Positions 34,338 through 42,469 are shown, counted from the first letter of the stretch. The stretch: 64,000 nucleotides of DNA from UBA4615 sp046046245 (GCA_046046245.1 JBJOKE010000046.1:54808-118807); one strand, 5' to 3'. A program made the numbers and translations. The notes: generated from the letters alone by a model not told the origin.

Positions 34338-34519
34338 AAAATCATCGTGACACACTACCGGATAGTGTGTCCCCGGTTTTCGGCCGTGTGCGCCCAGGCA
34401 GGGACACTACCGGCTAGTGTCCCCCATGCAATTAGACAAGGGACACACTACCGTCTAATTGCTTGTCTAATTGCAAAACGGCCAAAAGACACTATCCGGT
34501 AGTGTGTCACGATGATTTT
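34338..34519. repeat. 31-bp perfect inverted repeat around palindromes 3 and 5
   Basis: Bases 34338-34368 and 34489-34519 are exact inverted copies over 31 bp. Each arm includes one 17-bp palindrome plus the flank AAAATCATCGTG. The arms are 120 bp apart, enclosing two further repeat types. The whole 182-bp unit could form a large hairpin or bind a paired protein complex. Confidence 0.85.
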
Positions 34520-34782
34520 CAGCTTGTAATTAGACAATTAGACAATAAGACAAGAAAAAAGGATCCGTGTACGTGAGGCGATGACGGGGTCTGAGAGCGG
34601 CCCGCGTCATGGTCACAAAGGCCCCTCCAAAAATCCGCTCTGCCAATTCCGGGGTTGTCTAATTACAAGCCCGCACCCCCCAACAACCCCCAAAAGACAC
34701 TACCCGCTAGTGTTTCCGCCCCCCTTTTGCATTTAGACACGGCCTGTCTAATTGCCCCCTCCCACCCTGTCTAATTACGAGC
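34428..34782. repeat. Second repeat family, TTGTCTAATT(G/A)C type
   Basis: At least eight copies of GTCTAATT or its complement lie between the palindromes (34428, 34453, 34463, 34528, 34536, 34655, 34744 and 34768), with variants at 34544 and 34729. At 34528-34551 three AATTAGAC-type units lie in tandem, followed by an A-rich run to 34560, a locally AT-rich stretch. This fits a DNA-unwinding element or operator set. Confidence 0.75.
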
Positions 34783-34787
34783 CCCTC

Positions 34788-34916
34788 ATGGACGAACGCG
34801 ACCTTGCCCACGAATCCGACCTGCGCCAGCGTGAACTCGAAGCCCTGATGCTGGACTGCGAGGGCGAGGAGCCCGTGCCCTGCGAGCCGTGGCCCCTGGA
34901 GGACCTCGACTTCTGA
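34788..34916 (+). CDS. Very acidic microprotein inside the repeat region (42 aa)
   Basis: An open frame starting MDERDLAHESDLRQREL, ending LEDLDF. It is strongly acidic. No clear ribosome site, so support is weak. It may be an acidic regulator or a chance frame. Confidence 0.4.
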   Translation: MDERDLAHESDLRQRELEALMLDCEGEEPVPCEPWPLEDLDF

Positions 34917-35054
34917 GCGCACACACTACCCGCTAGTGTGTCAACACCTTGGGACGCTACCGGATAGTGTCCCTGCCCGCTCGGCGGTTCAGCCGCTAAC
35001 CCAGACACACTACCGGATAGTGTGTCCCCCACCCACACCCCATTGGAGGACGTC

Positions 35055-35582
35055 ATGCGCACGCACACCCGTCACGCCCACGTGGGCAAGCGCAGCAACA
35101 ACCAAGGCCTGTTCAAGTTCTGGGCACGTGACTACAAGCGCACGGCCAAGCTGGCCGACCGGGCCCTCGCCCGGCGCGAAGCCGAGGACGAGCTCAACCC
35201 CCGGCGCGAAGCCGAGGACGAACCCAATGAGGAGCGCGACTCCGAGTACGAGCGAGCGGTCGAGCACTCACGCCAGGAGGCCAACGCCCGGTTCCTGCGC
35301 CGCATGGGCGAGGGCACCGTGTTCTGGGAGCAGGTGCGGTCCCTGCGCTCCGATGTCAGCGTGCAACTGCTGCGGGTCAACCGCGACCGGGAGTCGTACC
35401 TGTTCGATGACATCGAATGGTGGGCTTCCACGCTGGCGACCGTCGAGCTCGACCGGGACGCATTCGAGTGGCGCATCCACGTGCGTGGGCGCGAGGACAA
35501 CAACCTCACCCTGCCCTTCGACCGGTACACCCTGGAGCAAGCGCTGGCCGTGGCCCACACGATCCACCACCTCTACACCTGA
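35055..35582 (+). CDS. Hypothetical protein with internal duplication (175 aa)
   Basis: ATG at 35055 has TTGGAGGA upstream, just after the last palindrome. Residues ~38-55 contain a duplicated RREAEDE block (21-bp identical DNA units, 30 bp apart). The C-terminal part has paired Trp and Tyr residues and a mixed alpha/beta pattern. No family recognised. It leads a long run of coupled small genes. Confidence 0.7.
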   Translation: MRTHTRHAHVGKRSNNQGLFKFWARDYKRTAKLADRALARREAEDELNPRREAEDEPNEERDSEYERAVEHSRQEANARFLRRMGEGTVFWEQVRSLRSDVSVQLLRVNRDRESYLFDDIEWWASTLATVELDRDAFEWRIHVRGREDNNLTLPFDRYTLEQALAVAHTIHHLYT

Positions 35583-35595
35583 CCCGGAGCCCTCG

Positions 35596-35910
35596 ATGGC
35601 CGACATGCCCAAGTTCGAGCCCAAGCCCAAGCCCACACTGGACAACATCAGCTTCAACTGGTCCGGTGCCAGAACCGAGGTGGGGGCCAAGTTCACCGTG
35701 ATCCCCGAGCGAATCGAAGTCATAGCCGCCTCTGACCGTCACGCATCGTGCCCCCACTGCGCGGCAAAGCGTGGGCAGTTGAGCGGGCGCCCCGGCGCAA
35801 TTGGGTGCCAGGACGTGCCGATGTGCGCAGATATCACGTTCATCCCCAACACACCCGAGGGCCGCGCACTCGTGGCCGCCGCCATCCTGACTGGAAAGAA
35901 GCAGCAATGA
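35596..35910 (+). CDS. Hypothetical protein with possible zinc site (104 aa)
   Basis: ATG at 35596 lies 13 bases after the preceding stop. CPHC at about residues 52-55 and later single cysteines (GCQDVPMC) could bind zinc. Function unknown. The next gene overlaps as ATGA. Confidence 0.62.
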   Translation: MADMPKFEPKPKPTLDNISFNWSGARTEVGAKFTVIPERIEVIAASDRHASCPHCAAKRGQLSGRPGAIGCQDVPMCADITFIPNTPEGRALVAAAILTGKKQQ

Positions 35911-36155
35911 GCCTTCGCGACCAACGCAACGCGCTGCGCAAGCAGCGCATCCGTGAGGGGCTCCACACCCTCTCACGCATCGTCGGACCTCGGTGCCCGG
36001 ACTTCGAGCCGGGCTGCTTCGTGTGCCAGTCCTACCACCTGCTCGACACGCTGCAACGCCTGCCGGGCTACGAGCCCACGCTCAGGCGAGTGCGCAGCAC
36101 TCACGAGGCCGCACCCCCAGCCCCCACCCCCACCCCCACCAAGGAGGGCTCGTGA
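35907..36155 (+). CDS. Hypothetical early protein (82 aa)
   Basis: Starts at ATG 35907 overlapping the previous stop. Basic helical N-terminus, two Cys pairs in the middle (RCPDFEPGCFVCQ), and a Pro-rich end. No family recognised. Confidence 0.6.
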   Translation: MSLRDQRNALRKQRIREGLHTLSRIVGPRCPDFEPGCFVCQSYHLLDTLQRLPGYEPTLRRVRSTHEAAPPAPTPTPTKEGS

Positions 36156-36247
36156 GACTCGACGACAACCCCACCGCCAACGCCCTGCTGTACGCCGCCT
36201 ACGCGGCAGCAGCCATCGTCCTCGTCCTCACGTGGAGTACCCCATGA
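36152..36247 (+). CDS. 31-aa single-helix membrane peptide
   Basis: GTG at 36152 overlaps the previous stop as GTGA behind a strong AAGGAGG. The peptide is mainly one hydrophobic helix (ALLYAAYAAAAIVLVLTW). It ends overlapping the next start as ATGA, so it is coupled on both sides and likely real. Function unknown. Confidence 0.6.
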   Translation: MRLDDNPTANALLYAAYAAAAIVLVLTWSTP

Positions 36248-36507
36248 ACCCACGCGTCATCCCGGCGTCCCTGTACGAAGCCGCCAACCAGGAGGAACAC
36301 CGCCCAGTCGTGGCCGTGCACGTGCGTGACCAGTACGGCACCAAGGCCTTCCACCCTGCCAACGACGCCGCGCACTCGTTCGCTGCCATCGCGGGCACCA
36401 AGACCCTCACGCTGGCCACGCTCGGCCACGTGCTCAAGCTGGGCTTCGACATCAAGTACATCCACCCCTTCGACGACCCGCTCGCTCAACTCAAGGAGGC
36501 CGCGTGA
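36244..36507 (+). CDS. Hypothetical early protein (87 aa)
   Basis: ATG at 36244 overlaps the previous stop. A compact protein with mixed helices and strands (VVAVHVRDQYG, ATLGHVLKLGFDIKYI). Not recognised. Confidence 0.6.
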   Translation: MNPRVIPASLYEAANQEEHRPVVAVHVRDQYGTKAFHPANDAAHSFAAIAGTKTLTLATLGHVLKLGFDIKYIHPFDDPLAQLKEAA

Positions 36508-36719
36508 AGACCAAGCCCAGCACCGACCCCAAGGTGCGCTGCACTGTGTGCAGCCGCGACACCGAGCCCAAGATCACATTCCATGAGCCCCGATGGGAAT
36601 GCTCGCACGTGGACTGCCCGCACAGGCGCAGCTCGTGGAGCGAGCGCCCTGAGCCCCCGCCGTCCAAGCCGGACGGCATCTTCAACCCGTACGCCAAGTA
36701 CATCCCCGAGGACCCCTGA
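36504..36719 (+). CDS. Small zinc-ribbon-like protein (71 aa)
   Basis: GTG at 36504 overlaps the previous stop behind AAGGAGG. CTVC and CSHVDC (residues ~13-39) form a likely zinc knuckle. Pro-rich C-terminus. Function unknown. Confidence 0.6.
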   Translation: MKTKPSTDPKVRCTVCSRDTEPKITFHEPRWECSHVDCPHRRSSWSERPEPPPSKPDGIFNPYAKYIPEDP

Positions 36720-36955
36720 TGACCCACGCATCGACAACCCTGGCCCCAGGCCACGTGGCCAACTTCAAAGCCATGCTGCGAGCAGCCCTCAACAAGGACC
36801 TCGCGCTCATCCAGTGCACCGATGCCAAGACGGGCGAGCCCGTACCCACCATCTGCATGGTCAACAAGGACGCCGAAGGCAACGTGGAGTTCATGCCCGT
36901 GGCCCGGATGTTCAACACCAACCCCTATCAGGAACTCTTGCCGCCCAGCATCTGA
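36719..36955 (+). CDS. DUF6117-like protein (78 aa)
   Basis: ATG at 36719 overlaps the previous stop (TGATG). NFKAMLRAALNKDLALIQCTD, then GEPVPTICMV and a NPY near the end resemble small DUF6117-type proteins. The name is from memory of the pattern. Function unknown. Confidence 0.6.
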   Translation: MTHASTTLAPGHVANFKAMLRAALNKDLALIQCTDAKTGEPVPTICMVNKDAEGNVEFMPVARMFNTNPYQELLPPSI

Positions 36956-37011
36956 TTCCGTTAGGATCTCACCCCTCGTTCCCTTTCTCATTCATTCAAT
37001 CAGGAACTAAC

Positions 37012-38016
37012 ATGCGCTACCAGCACATCAAGACCTCGATCCTCGAACAGTTCAAGGCCCCCAACGGCAACAAGATCGTGCCGTTCATCCTGGGCGCCCC
37101 CGGTGGCGGCAAGTCCGCCTGCGCTCGTGACGTGGTTCAGTCCCTGAACATCGACCCCGAGAAGGTCATCGAGTTCAACGCCTCGCTGCGCGACCCGGTC
37201 GACATCCTCGGCCTGCCGTCCTCCAAGGGCGATCACTCCGACTGGCTGGCGTCCAAGGAGTTCTGGACCGTGCGCCGTGGCCAGGGCCGCGCAGCACTCA
37301 TCCTGGAGGAGCTGTCCGACGGCAGCGTGGCCATGCAGAACGCGCTGTGCCGCGTCATCTACGACCGCCATGCCGGCCAGCTCCCGCTGTCTGACGAGCT
37401 GTTCATCATCGCCACGGGCAACCGCACCGAGGACAAGTCCGGTGCCAACCGCATCACCAGCAAGCTGGCCAACCGCACGCGGCGCTTCGAGTTCACCGAG
37501 AACCTCGACGACTGGACCGAGTGGGCGCTCGACAACAACCTGCCCGCCGAGCTCATCCAGTTCATGCGCTTCCGTCCGGGCTTGCTCTCCGAGTTCGATC
37601 CCAACCGCTTCTGCAACCCGACGCCCCGCTCCTGGGAGCGCGTGGCGTGCATCCCCGACTCGCTGCCCGAGCAGCTCTACTTCGACAACGTGGCCGGCGA
37701 GGTGGGCGAGGGCGCGGCGGCCGAGTACACGGGCTTTCGTCGCATCTACCGCCAGCTCCCCAACATCGACGCGCTGCTGCTCGACCCCAAGGGTGCCGAC
37801 GTGCCCGATGACCCGGCGGTGCGCTTCGCCATCACCGGTGCGCTGGCCCGCAAGGCCACGAAGGACAACTTCGACCGCATCACGACCTACACGGCGCGAC
37901 TGCCCAAGGAGTTCGACGTCATGACCGTCAAGGACAGCATCAAGCTGTGCCGCGAGGTGCAGAACACGCGCTCCTTCGTCGAGTGGGCCACGCGTAACGC
38001 CGAGGTCCTGATGTGA
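37012..38016 (+). CDS. MoxR-type AAA+ ATPase (334 aa)
   Basis: MoxR-family AAA+ ATPases act as chaperones for partner proteins, often with a VWA-domain protein. Walker A is GAPGGGKS (28-35). Walker B-like LILEELS and sensor-1-like IIATGN follow, along with the arginine-rich KLANRTRRF segment. It is the first of a module ending in the metallopeptidase/VWA protein. An upstream extension is rejected: the ATG at 37012 has a CAGGA site and the gene is preceded by a gap with a GTTAGG motif. Confidence 0.85.
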   Translation: MRYQHIKTSILEQFKAPNGNKIVPFILGAPGGGKSACARDVVQSLNIDPEKVIEFNASLRDPVDILGLPSSKGDHSDWLASKEFWTVRRGQGRAALILEELSDGSVAMQNALCRVIYDRHAGQLPLSDELFIIATGNRTEDKSGANRITSKLANRTRRFEFTENLDDWTEWALDNNLPAELIQFMRFRPGLLSEFDPNRFCNPTPRSWERVACIPDSLPEQLYFDNVAGEVGEGAAAEYTGFRRIYRQLPNIDALLLDPKGADVPDDPAVRFAITGALARKATKDNFDRITTYTARLPKEFDVMTVKDSIKLCREVQNTRSFVEWATRNAEVLM

Positions 38017-38213
38017 CCAAGCCGTTCAACCCGCACCGGGAGTACAAGGTCCGGCAGCAGGTCAAGCGCGGCAAGAAGACCGGCAAGTGGTACGTGCAGT
38101 TCTACGAGCCGGCGCCCCACTACGGGTTCTGGAAGGTCGGCGGTGCCCAGGGTGACTTCACCTCCAAGGAAGAAGCTAACAACTGGGTGCTCGCCATGCG
38201 GAGGCTGACATGA
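38013..38213 (+). CDS. Small basic protein of the MoxR module (66 aa)
   Basis: GTG at 38013 overlaps the ATPase stop as GTGA. It is Lys-rich and beta-rich (TGKWYVQFYEP, GFWKVGG). No family recognised. Coupled into the ATPase module. Confidence 0.6.
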   Translation: MTKPFNPHREYKVRQQVKRGKKTGKWYVQFYEPAPHYGFWKVGGAQGDFTSKEEANNWVLAMRRLT

Positions 38214-38482
38214 GCCGCCTGGAGTGGCGCTCTGCCATGCGATACAGCGTGGAAGTGTGGAACCTGCGCAGCACGGGCGACAACGTCACGTGGGACAGCA
38301 TGAACGGGTCGATCGTCGGAACCATCACGTACGTGGGCTGGAACCGCCGCGCCGACTGGGCCGACAGGAAGCAGCGCTGGCGCATCACTCGCATGGGCGG
38401 CGGCGACCTCGGAGAGATCGAAGTCAAGGACCTCGAAGAGGCCAAGGCCACGGCCCTGGCCATCCTGCAACTCACTAACTGA
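38210..38482 (+). CDS. Hypothetical protein of the MoxR module (90 aa)
   Basis: ATG at 38210 overlaps the previous stop. Trp/Tyr-rich N-terminus and an acidic helix at the end (EVKDLEEAKATALAILQL). Not recognised. Confidence 0.6.
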   Translation: MSRLEWRSAMRYSVEVWNLRSTGDNVTWDSMNGSIVGTITYVGWNRRADWADRKQRWRITRMGGGDLGEIEVKDLEEAKATALAILQLTN

Positions 38483-38494
38483 AAGGGGAGCAAC

Positions 38495-39373
38495 ATGCTC
38501 ACTCGCGTATCCAAGCTGGCCGACAAGGCCATCCTCGTCAAGCTCACCATCCGTCGCGCAGCACTCACTCGGCGCGACAACGCACTGACCGCCAAGGTGC
38601 AGGCCGCAGAGCAGGACGTGGGCATCACCGTGCTCACCAAGCTCTTCACGGACAAGGCCTCGCCGATCAACAAGATCATGCGAGCAGTCAACGAGGTGTA
38701 CTCGTACCACAAGACGCAGACCCTGCCCTACGTGGACGCCGGCCCGCGCATCCTGCCCAACGCGAACTACTTCACCTACACCCACGAGGTGCAGCACAAG
38801 ATCGCGCTCGTCGAGAACATGCTCGACACCTACATGCCGTACTACGACCAGCTCGTGCGTGATGACGTCATGTACCGCAACGCGGGCCGGGCTGCTGGGC
38901 GCGCACACGTGGACGAGTACCCCAGTGCGGACGCGTTCCGACGCAGCATGTCGCTGGAGTACAAGTTCAGCCCCATGCCCGATGCGAGGCACTTCCTGTT
39001 CGACCTGTCCGAGGCCGACATGCAGGCAGTCGAGCAGGCCGAGAACGACGCGCTGGCCGCCGCCAACGCCGACACCATCAACCGCATGCTCAAGCCGCTC
39101 GGCGCGCTCGTGGAGCGCCTGGGCGAGTACCAGGGCGGCAAGGGTGAGCGCTTCCACCCCACCGTCATCAGCAACGTGCTCGATGGCATCAAGGAGGCGC
39201 GCTCGCTGATGCTGTTCCCCAACGCCGAGCTCGAAGAGCACATCGCTGCGCTGGAGACGTTGACCAAGAAGTACCTGGACAACGTCGAGATGGTCAAGGG
39301 CAGCGCCGTGGTGCGCGACGACGCACGGGCCAAGCTCAAGGAGGCCGCGGACAAGATGTCCGCGTACTTCTGA
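38495..39373 (+). CDS. Large helical protein of the MoxR module (292 aa)
   Basis: The start has AAAGGGGAG upstream. The protein is almost all helical, with coiled-coil-like stretches (residues ~20-60 and ~235-285). Homologues of this layout occur between MoxR and VWA genes in related phages, as far as I recall. It may be a client or structural partner of the ATPase. Confidence 0.65.
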   Translation: MLTRVSKLADKAILVKLTIRRAALTRRDNALTAKVQAAEQDVGITVLTKLFTDKASPINKIMRAVNEVYSYHKTQTLPYVDAGPRILPNANYFTYTHEVQHKIALVENMLDTYMPYYDQLVRDDVMYRNAGRAAGRAHVDEYPSADAFRRSMSLEYKFSPMPDARHFLFDLSEADMQAVEQAENDALAAANADTINRMLKPLGALVERLGEYQGGKGERFHPTVISNVLDGIKEARSLMLFPNAELEEHIAALETLTKKYLDNVEMVKGSAVVRDDARAKLKEAADKMSAYF

Positions 39374-39591
39374 TGGAAGCACGCATGGGCAAGCCCTTCA
39401 AGCCGCTGCCGAGAATGACCATGCGGTCCCGCACCGTTGCCATCAACGTCGTGCAGTTCAACGACAACCGCACCACGGTCAACGTGTTCAACGACGGTAG
39501 GGCCGAGAGCAGCCACGGGCTGCCCGGCCACGTGTCTCTCGCCGAAGCCCTCATCTGGTACGGCACAACCCTCAAACTCCAAGGAGAGTAA
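39373..39591 (+). CDS. Small hypothetical protein of the MoxR module (72 aa)
   Basis: ATG at 39373 overlaps the previous stop (TGATG). A small alpha/beta protein (TVAINVVQFNDNRTTVNVF). Not recognised. Confidence 0.6.
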   Translation: MEARMGKPFKPLPRMTMRSRTVAINVVQFNDNRTTVNVFNDGRAESSHGLPGHVSLAEALIWYGTTLKLQGE

Positions 39592-39595
39592 CCCC

Positions 39596-40162
39596 ATGGG
39601 CACTGCAAAGATGTTCCAAACCGCACGGGTAGCTGCGCTGCCCGGCGTCGAGACCACGATGGTCTTGTACCCGCAGAACATCCCCATCCGCACCCGCAAG
39701 GCAGCAGCACGCATGCTCGCCGGTGGGGTGGCTGTCGGTGGCTGGGCGTCCAAGTCCCTGAAGATCGCGCGCATCGTCGCCGAGCACTTCGGCATCGCGC
39801 TGGCCCGCGTGCACACCCACAGCAGATACGTCGAAGTGCCGCACGACAACAAGGTTCGTGAGGATGTCCTGCGCGTCTTCGATGTCGACAGCGTGCAGTA
39901 CATGCTCACCGCCAACGAAAGCCGCCACCACTTCAACCCCAGTCTGTTCAAGGAACGCCGCGCGCGCCAAGTCTCGCAACTACTGGCTGGCGAGTCCGAC
40001 TCACTGGGGTTCGTGTCCCGGGCTCGCTTCAACGAGGCGAAGGCCATCGTGGTCGAGTACCACCGCAGGGCCGCATCCACCGACCACCACAACAAGCGGG
40101 CCGCAGACTTCATGCTCGGCACCGAGCCGATCACCTTGACGCACATCCCCAAGGGGTTCTGA
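39596..40162 (+). CDS. Hypothetical protein of the MoxR module (188 aa)
   Basis: ATG at 39596 follows AAGGAGAG. A helical, Ala/Arg-rich protein with three paired charged segments in the C-terminal half. No enzymatic motif. Function unknown. Confidence 0.65.
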   Translation: MGTAKMFQTARVAALPGVETTMVLYPQNIPIRTRKAAARMLAGGVAVGGWASKSLKIARIVAEHFGIALARVHTHSRYVEVPHDNKVREDVLRVFDVDSVQYMLTANESRHHFNPSLFKERRARQVSQLLAGESDSLGFVSRARFNEAKAIVVEYHRRAASTDHHNKRAADFMLGTEPITLTHIPKGF

Positions 40163-40208
40163 CAGCAACCCACCCACCCGCTTACCCACTGACTGAGAGG
40201 ACAACACC

Positions 40209-41324
40209 ATGACCGTCACCAAGCTCGACAAGGCCAAGGTCGCCATCGTCACGCAGCAACCGTTCTTCGCCTCCATCCTGTTGAAGCGCAAGCTCATCGA
40301 GGACAAGTCGATCCCCACGGCCGCCGTCGACCAGCGCGGCCAGATCTACTACAACCCCGACTTCATCGAGAAGCTCACGGTCGACCAAGCCGTGTTCCTC
40401 CTCGCACACGAGGTCGGCCACGTCATCGGCCAGCACGCTGCGCGACGTGGTGCACGCACCGCCCGACGCTGGAACATCGCCGGCGACGCCTGGATCAACG
40501 ACATGCTCAAGGACGCCAAGGTCGGCGACTTCATCACCGGCGGCGTGGACATGCCCGGCTCCAAGGACGACACGGTCGACGCCATCTACAACCGGCTGCC
40601 CGAAGACGACGGCCAGGACGGCTCCGGCAAGGTGCCGGGCATCGGCGATGACCTCATCGAGCGCGGAACACCACTCACGCAAGACGAGGCCGACAAGATC
40701 GACGCCGAGACGCGCGTGGAGGTCGCGCAGGCCGCACAGGCCGCCAAGATGCAGGGCAAGCTGCCTGCCGCCATCCAGAAGATCGTGGCCGACCTGCTCG
40801 ACCCGGGCACGCCCTGGTACGAGATCCTGGAGCGCTACATGACCTCGTTCAAGCGCGGCGAAGTGTCGTGGGCGCGCCCCAACCGGCGCTTCGAGCAGTA
40901 CCTGCCGTCGCCCGGCAAGGTCGCCGAGATGGGCGAGGTCGTCATCCAGATCGACGTCAGCGGCTCCATCAGCCCGCGCGAGCTGAACTACTACAACGGC
41001 CACCTCGCTCGCATCCTCGAGCAGTGCGCCCCGGAGCGCGTGCACGTCTTGTACACCGACACCCGCGTGTGCAAGCACGACGTCTTCGAGCGCGGTGAGG
41101 AGTTCGCCCTGCAGTTCTACTCCGGCGGCGGCACCGACATGGAGGCCGGCTTCACCTACCTCGACGACAAGGGCATCGACCCCGAGGTGTTCGTCTGCCT
41201 GACCGACGGCTACACGTCCTTCAACGTGGGTAGCAAGCCCGCCTACCCTGTCGTGTGGTGCATCTCGTCTGACGTGGAGGCGCCGTACGGCGACGTCATC
41301 CACTTCACCATGGACGCATCATGA
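40209..41324 (+). CDS. Metallopeptidase-like and VWA domain protein, DUF2201 type (371 aa)
   Basis: The N-terminal part carries HEVGH (67-71), the zincin-type motif of the DUF2201 N-terminal domain. The C-terminal half has a DVSGS MIDAS-type signature (249-253) of the VWA-like domain. In the family these two domains come together and pair with MoxR-type ATPases. Gene order (ATPase, small genes, then this) supports such a pair. Substrate unknown. Confidence 0.82.
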   Translation: MTVTKLDKAKVAIVTQQPFFASILLKRKLIEDKSIPTAAVDQRGQIYYNPDFIEKLTVDQAVFLLAHEVGHVIGQHAARRGARTARRWNIAGDAWINDMLKDAKVGDFITGGVDMPGSKDDTVDAIYNRLPEDDGQDGSGKVPGIGDDLIERGTPLTQDEADKIDAETRVEVAQAAQAAKMQGKLPAAIQKIVADLLDPGTPWYEILERYMTSFKRGEVSWARPNRRFEQYLPSPGKVAEMGEVVIQIDVSGSISPRELNYYNGHLARILEQCAPERVHVLYTDTRVCKHDVFERGEEFALQFYSGGGTDMEAGFTYLDDKGIDPEVFVCLTDGYTSFNVGSKPAYPVVWCISSDVEAPYGDVIHFTMDAS

Positions 41325-41470
41325 AAGAGCTAGACGAACTCCTGGCCGCCTTCGAGCGGCTGCTGAAGATCTGCCACGAGGCGCTGTCACCGACGGCAAC
41401 GCCCAGGCAGAAGAGCGAAGCCAGAGCGGTCATCAACGACTGGCTTTCGACCCGAGGGCAATCGCGTTAG
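41321..41470 (+). CDS. Small hypothetical protein (49 aa)
   Basis: ATG at 41321 overlaps the VWA gene stop as ATGA. An amphipathic helix (LDELLAAFERLLKICHEAL) is followed by a basic end. A GTTAGC overlaps its stop codon. It closes the MoxR-VWA module. Confidence 0.55.
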   Translation: MKELDELLAAFERLLKICHEALSPTATPRQKSEARAVINDWLSTRGQSR

Positions 41471-41485
41471 CGTCTGCCTACACAC

Positions 41486-41507
41486 GGGGCCTGGTACGCC
41501 AGGCCCC
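41486..41507 (+). terminator. Perfect 9-bp hairpin after the MoxR-VWA module
   Basis: A GGGGCCTGG/CCAGGCCCC stem with TACG loop lies 16 bases after the preceding stop. It has no U-run. It separates the module from the next genes. Confidence 0.6.
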
Positions 41508-41537
41508 AGCAACTCACTCACTCAGAGGTTACACACC

Positions 41538-42254
41538 ATGGCACTCGTACGTATCTCCCGACAGCTCATCTCCGACGTCGAAACCCGGTGCAACGTCATG
41601 CGCAACGCCGAGGTCAATGAGCAGGATTACCCGTCCACCGAACGGCAAGGGTCCGCCCCCGAACTCGCCACGATCCAGGCCTTCATGTGGGGGGACCACG
41701 AGCACCTGCGCACCTTGATGCCTACCGACTGGTGCGCGGTCGCAAACGACTTCTCGGTCACCACCACGTACAGGCACGACGACGGCCACCTTGAGACCAC
41801 CGCGCCCGTGACGTTCACGTTCAGCAGCCTCATGACCCTCCCGCCCAAGACCAGCTTGGGGTACCGCAACGGCAAGTACAACTGCGCCCAGGTCAACGTC
41901 CAGTACGAGGTCATCGAGCAGGCCTTCGAGGACCCGAAACACCCGCATCACATGGTGGCCTGCGCGGTGATGGCCATCGTCGACCGCGAGAAGCGCCAAC
42001 GCAAGATCGAGACGGTGTGGCGCGTGCGGGTCGCCAACCTCAAGGACTTCCTGGGCAAGTGCAAGAGCCTCAACGAGGCCATCAAGCTCTGGCCGCAGGT
42101 CAAGCTCTACGTGCCGCAGAGCTACATCGACACGGTGGAGACGCCGGTCGTGCGCACGCAGGCTGCGGCGCGCAAGGAGAAGGTCACCGAAGGGCTCGAC
42201 ACCGACGGTCTCACGGCCGCTGCCATCGCAGCCAAGCTCGCGGGGGTGCTGTGA
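41538..42254 (+). CDS. Hypothetical early protein (238 aa)
   Basis: ATG at 41538 follows a short AGAGG site. A protein with alternating beta and alpha segments and a Cys in each half, ending in an Ala-rich helix (LTAAAIAAKLAG). No family recognised. Next gene overlaps by one base (TGATG). Confidence 0.65.
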   Translation: MALVRISRQLISDVETRCNVMRNAEVNEQDYPSTERQGSAPELATIQAFMWGDHEHLRTLMPTDWCAVANDFSVTTTYRHDDGHLETTAPVTFTFSSLMTLPPKTSLGYRNGKYNCAQVNVQYEVIEQAFEDPKHPHHMVACAVMAIVDREKRQRKIETVWRVRVANLKDFLGKCKSLNEAIKLWPQVKLYVPQSYIDTVETPVVRTQAAARKEKVTEGLDTDGLTAAAIAAKLAGVL

Positions 42255-42469
42255 TGTTCTCCCTGTCGCGACTGCGCTCGATCGGCGCCATGCCCACTGC
42301 GAAGACGCTGGCCGAGCGGGCACTTCGCCGCGCCGAGCGCGAGCTGCTAGAAGCCCACGACGCTGTGGAGCAGGCCACCTACGACCTGCACGCGGGCAAG
42401 CAGCGCGTGCAGAGCTACCAAGTCAAGATCGCACGGCTGCGTGCGTACATCGAGGAGGCCGGGGGGTGA
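42254..42469 (+). CDS. Small coiled-coil protein (71 aa)
   Basis: ATG at 42254 overlaps the previous stop. Residues ~18-68 form one long Arg/Glu-rich helix (RALRRAERELLEAHDAVEQA). Function unknown. Confidence 0.6.
   Translation: MFSLSRLRSIGAMPTAKTLAERALRRAERELLEAHDAVEQATYDLHAGKQRVQSYQVKIARLRAYIEEAGG

Larger units (their letters stand above)
34247..35023. repeat. Cluster of nine 17-bp palindromes
   Basis: Nine copies of a 17-bp palindrome, consensus ACACTANCSGNTAGTGT, lie at 34247, 34265, 34352, 34404, 34489, 34697, 34923, 34954 and 35007, plus one half site at 34445. Spacing is irregular. The first overlaps the end of the 91-aa gene. A similar half site (ACACTACCC) occurs at about 45004. 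This looks like an operator array, a stoperator-like set or origin iterons. Confidence 0.85.

Noticed and set aside
34247..35023. CRISPR array
   Set aside because: Repeats are short palindromes with irregular spacing and lie in mixed contexts. No cas genes; the Cas4-like nuclease is in the replication block.
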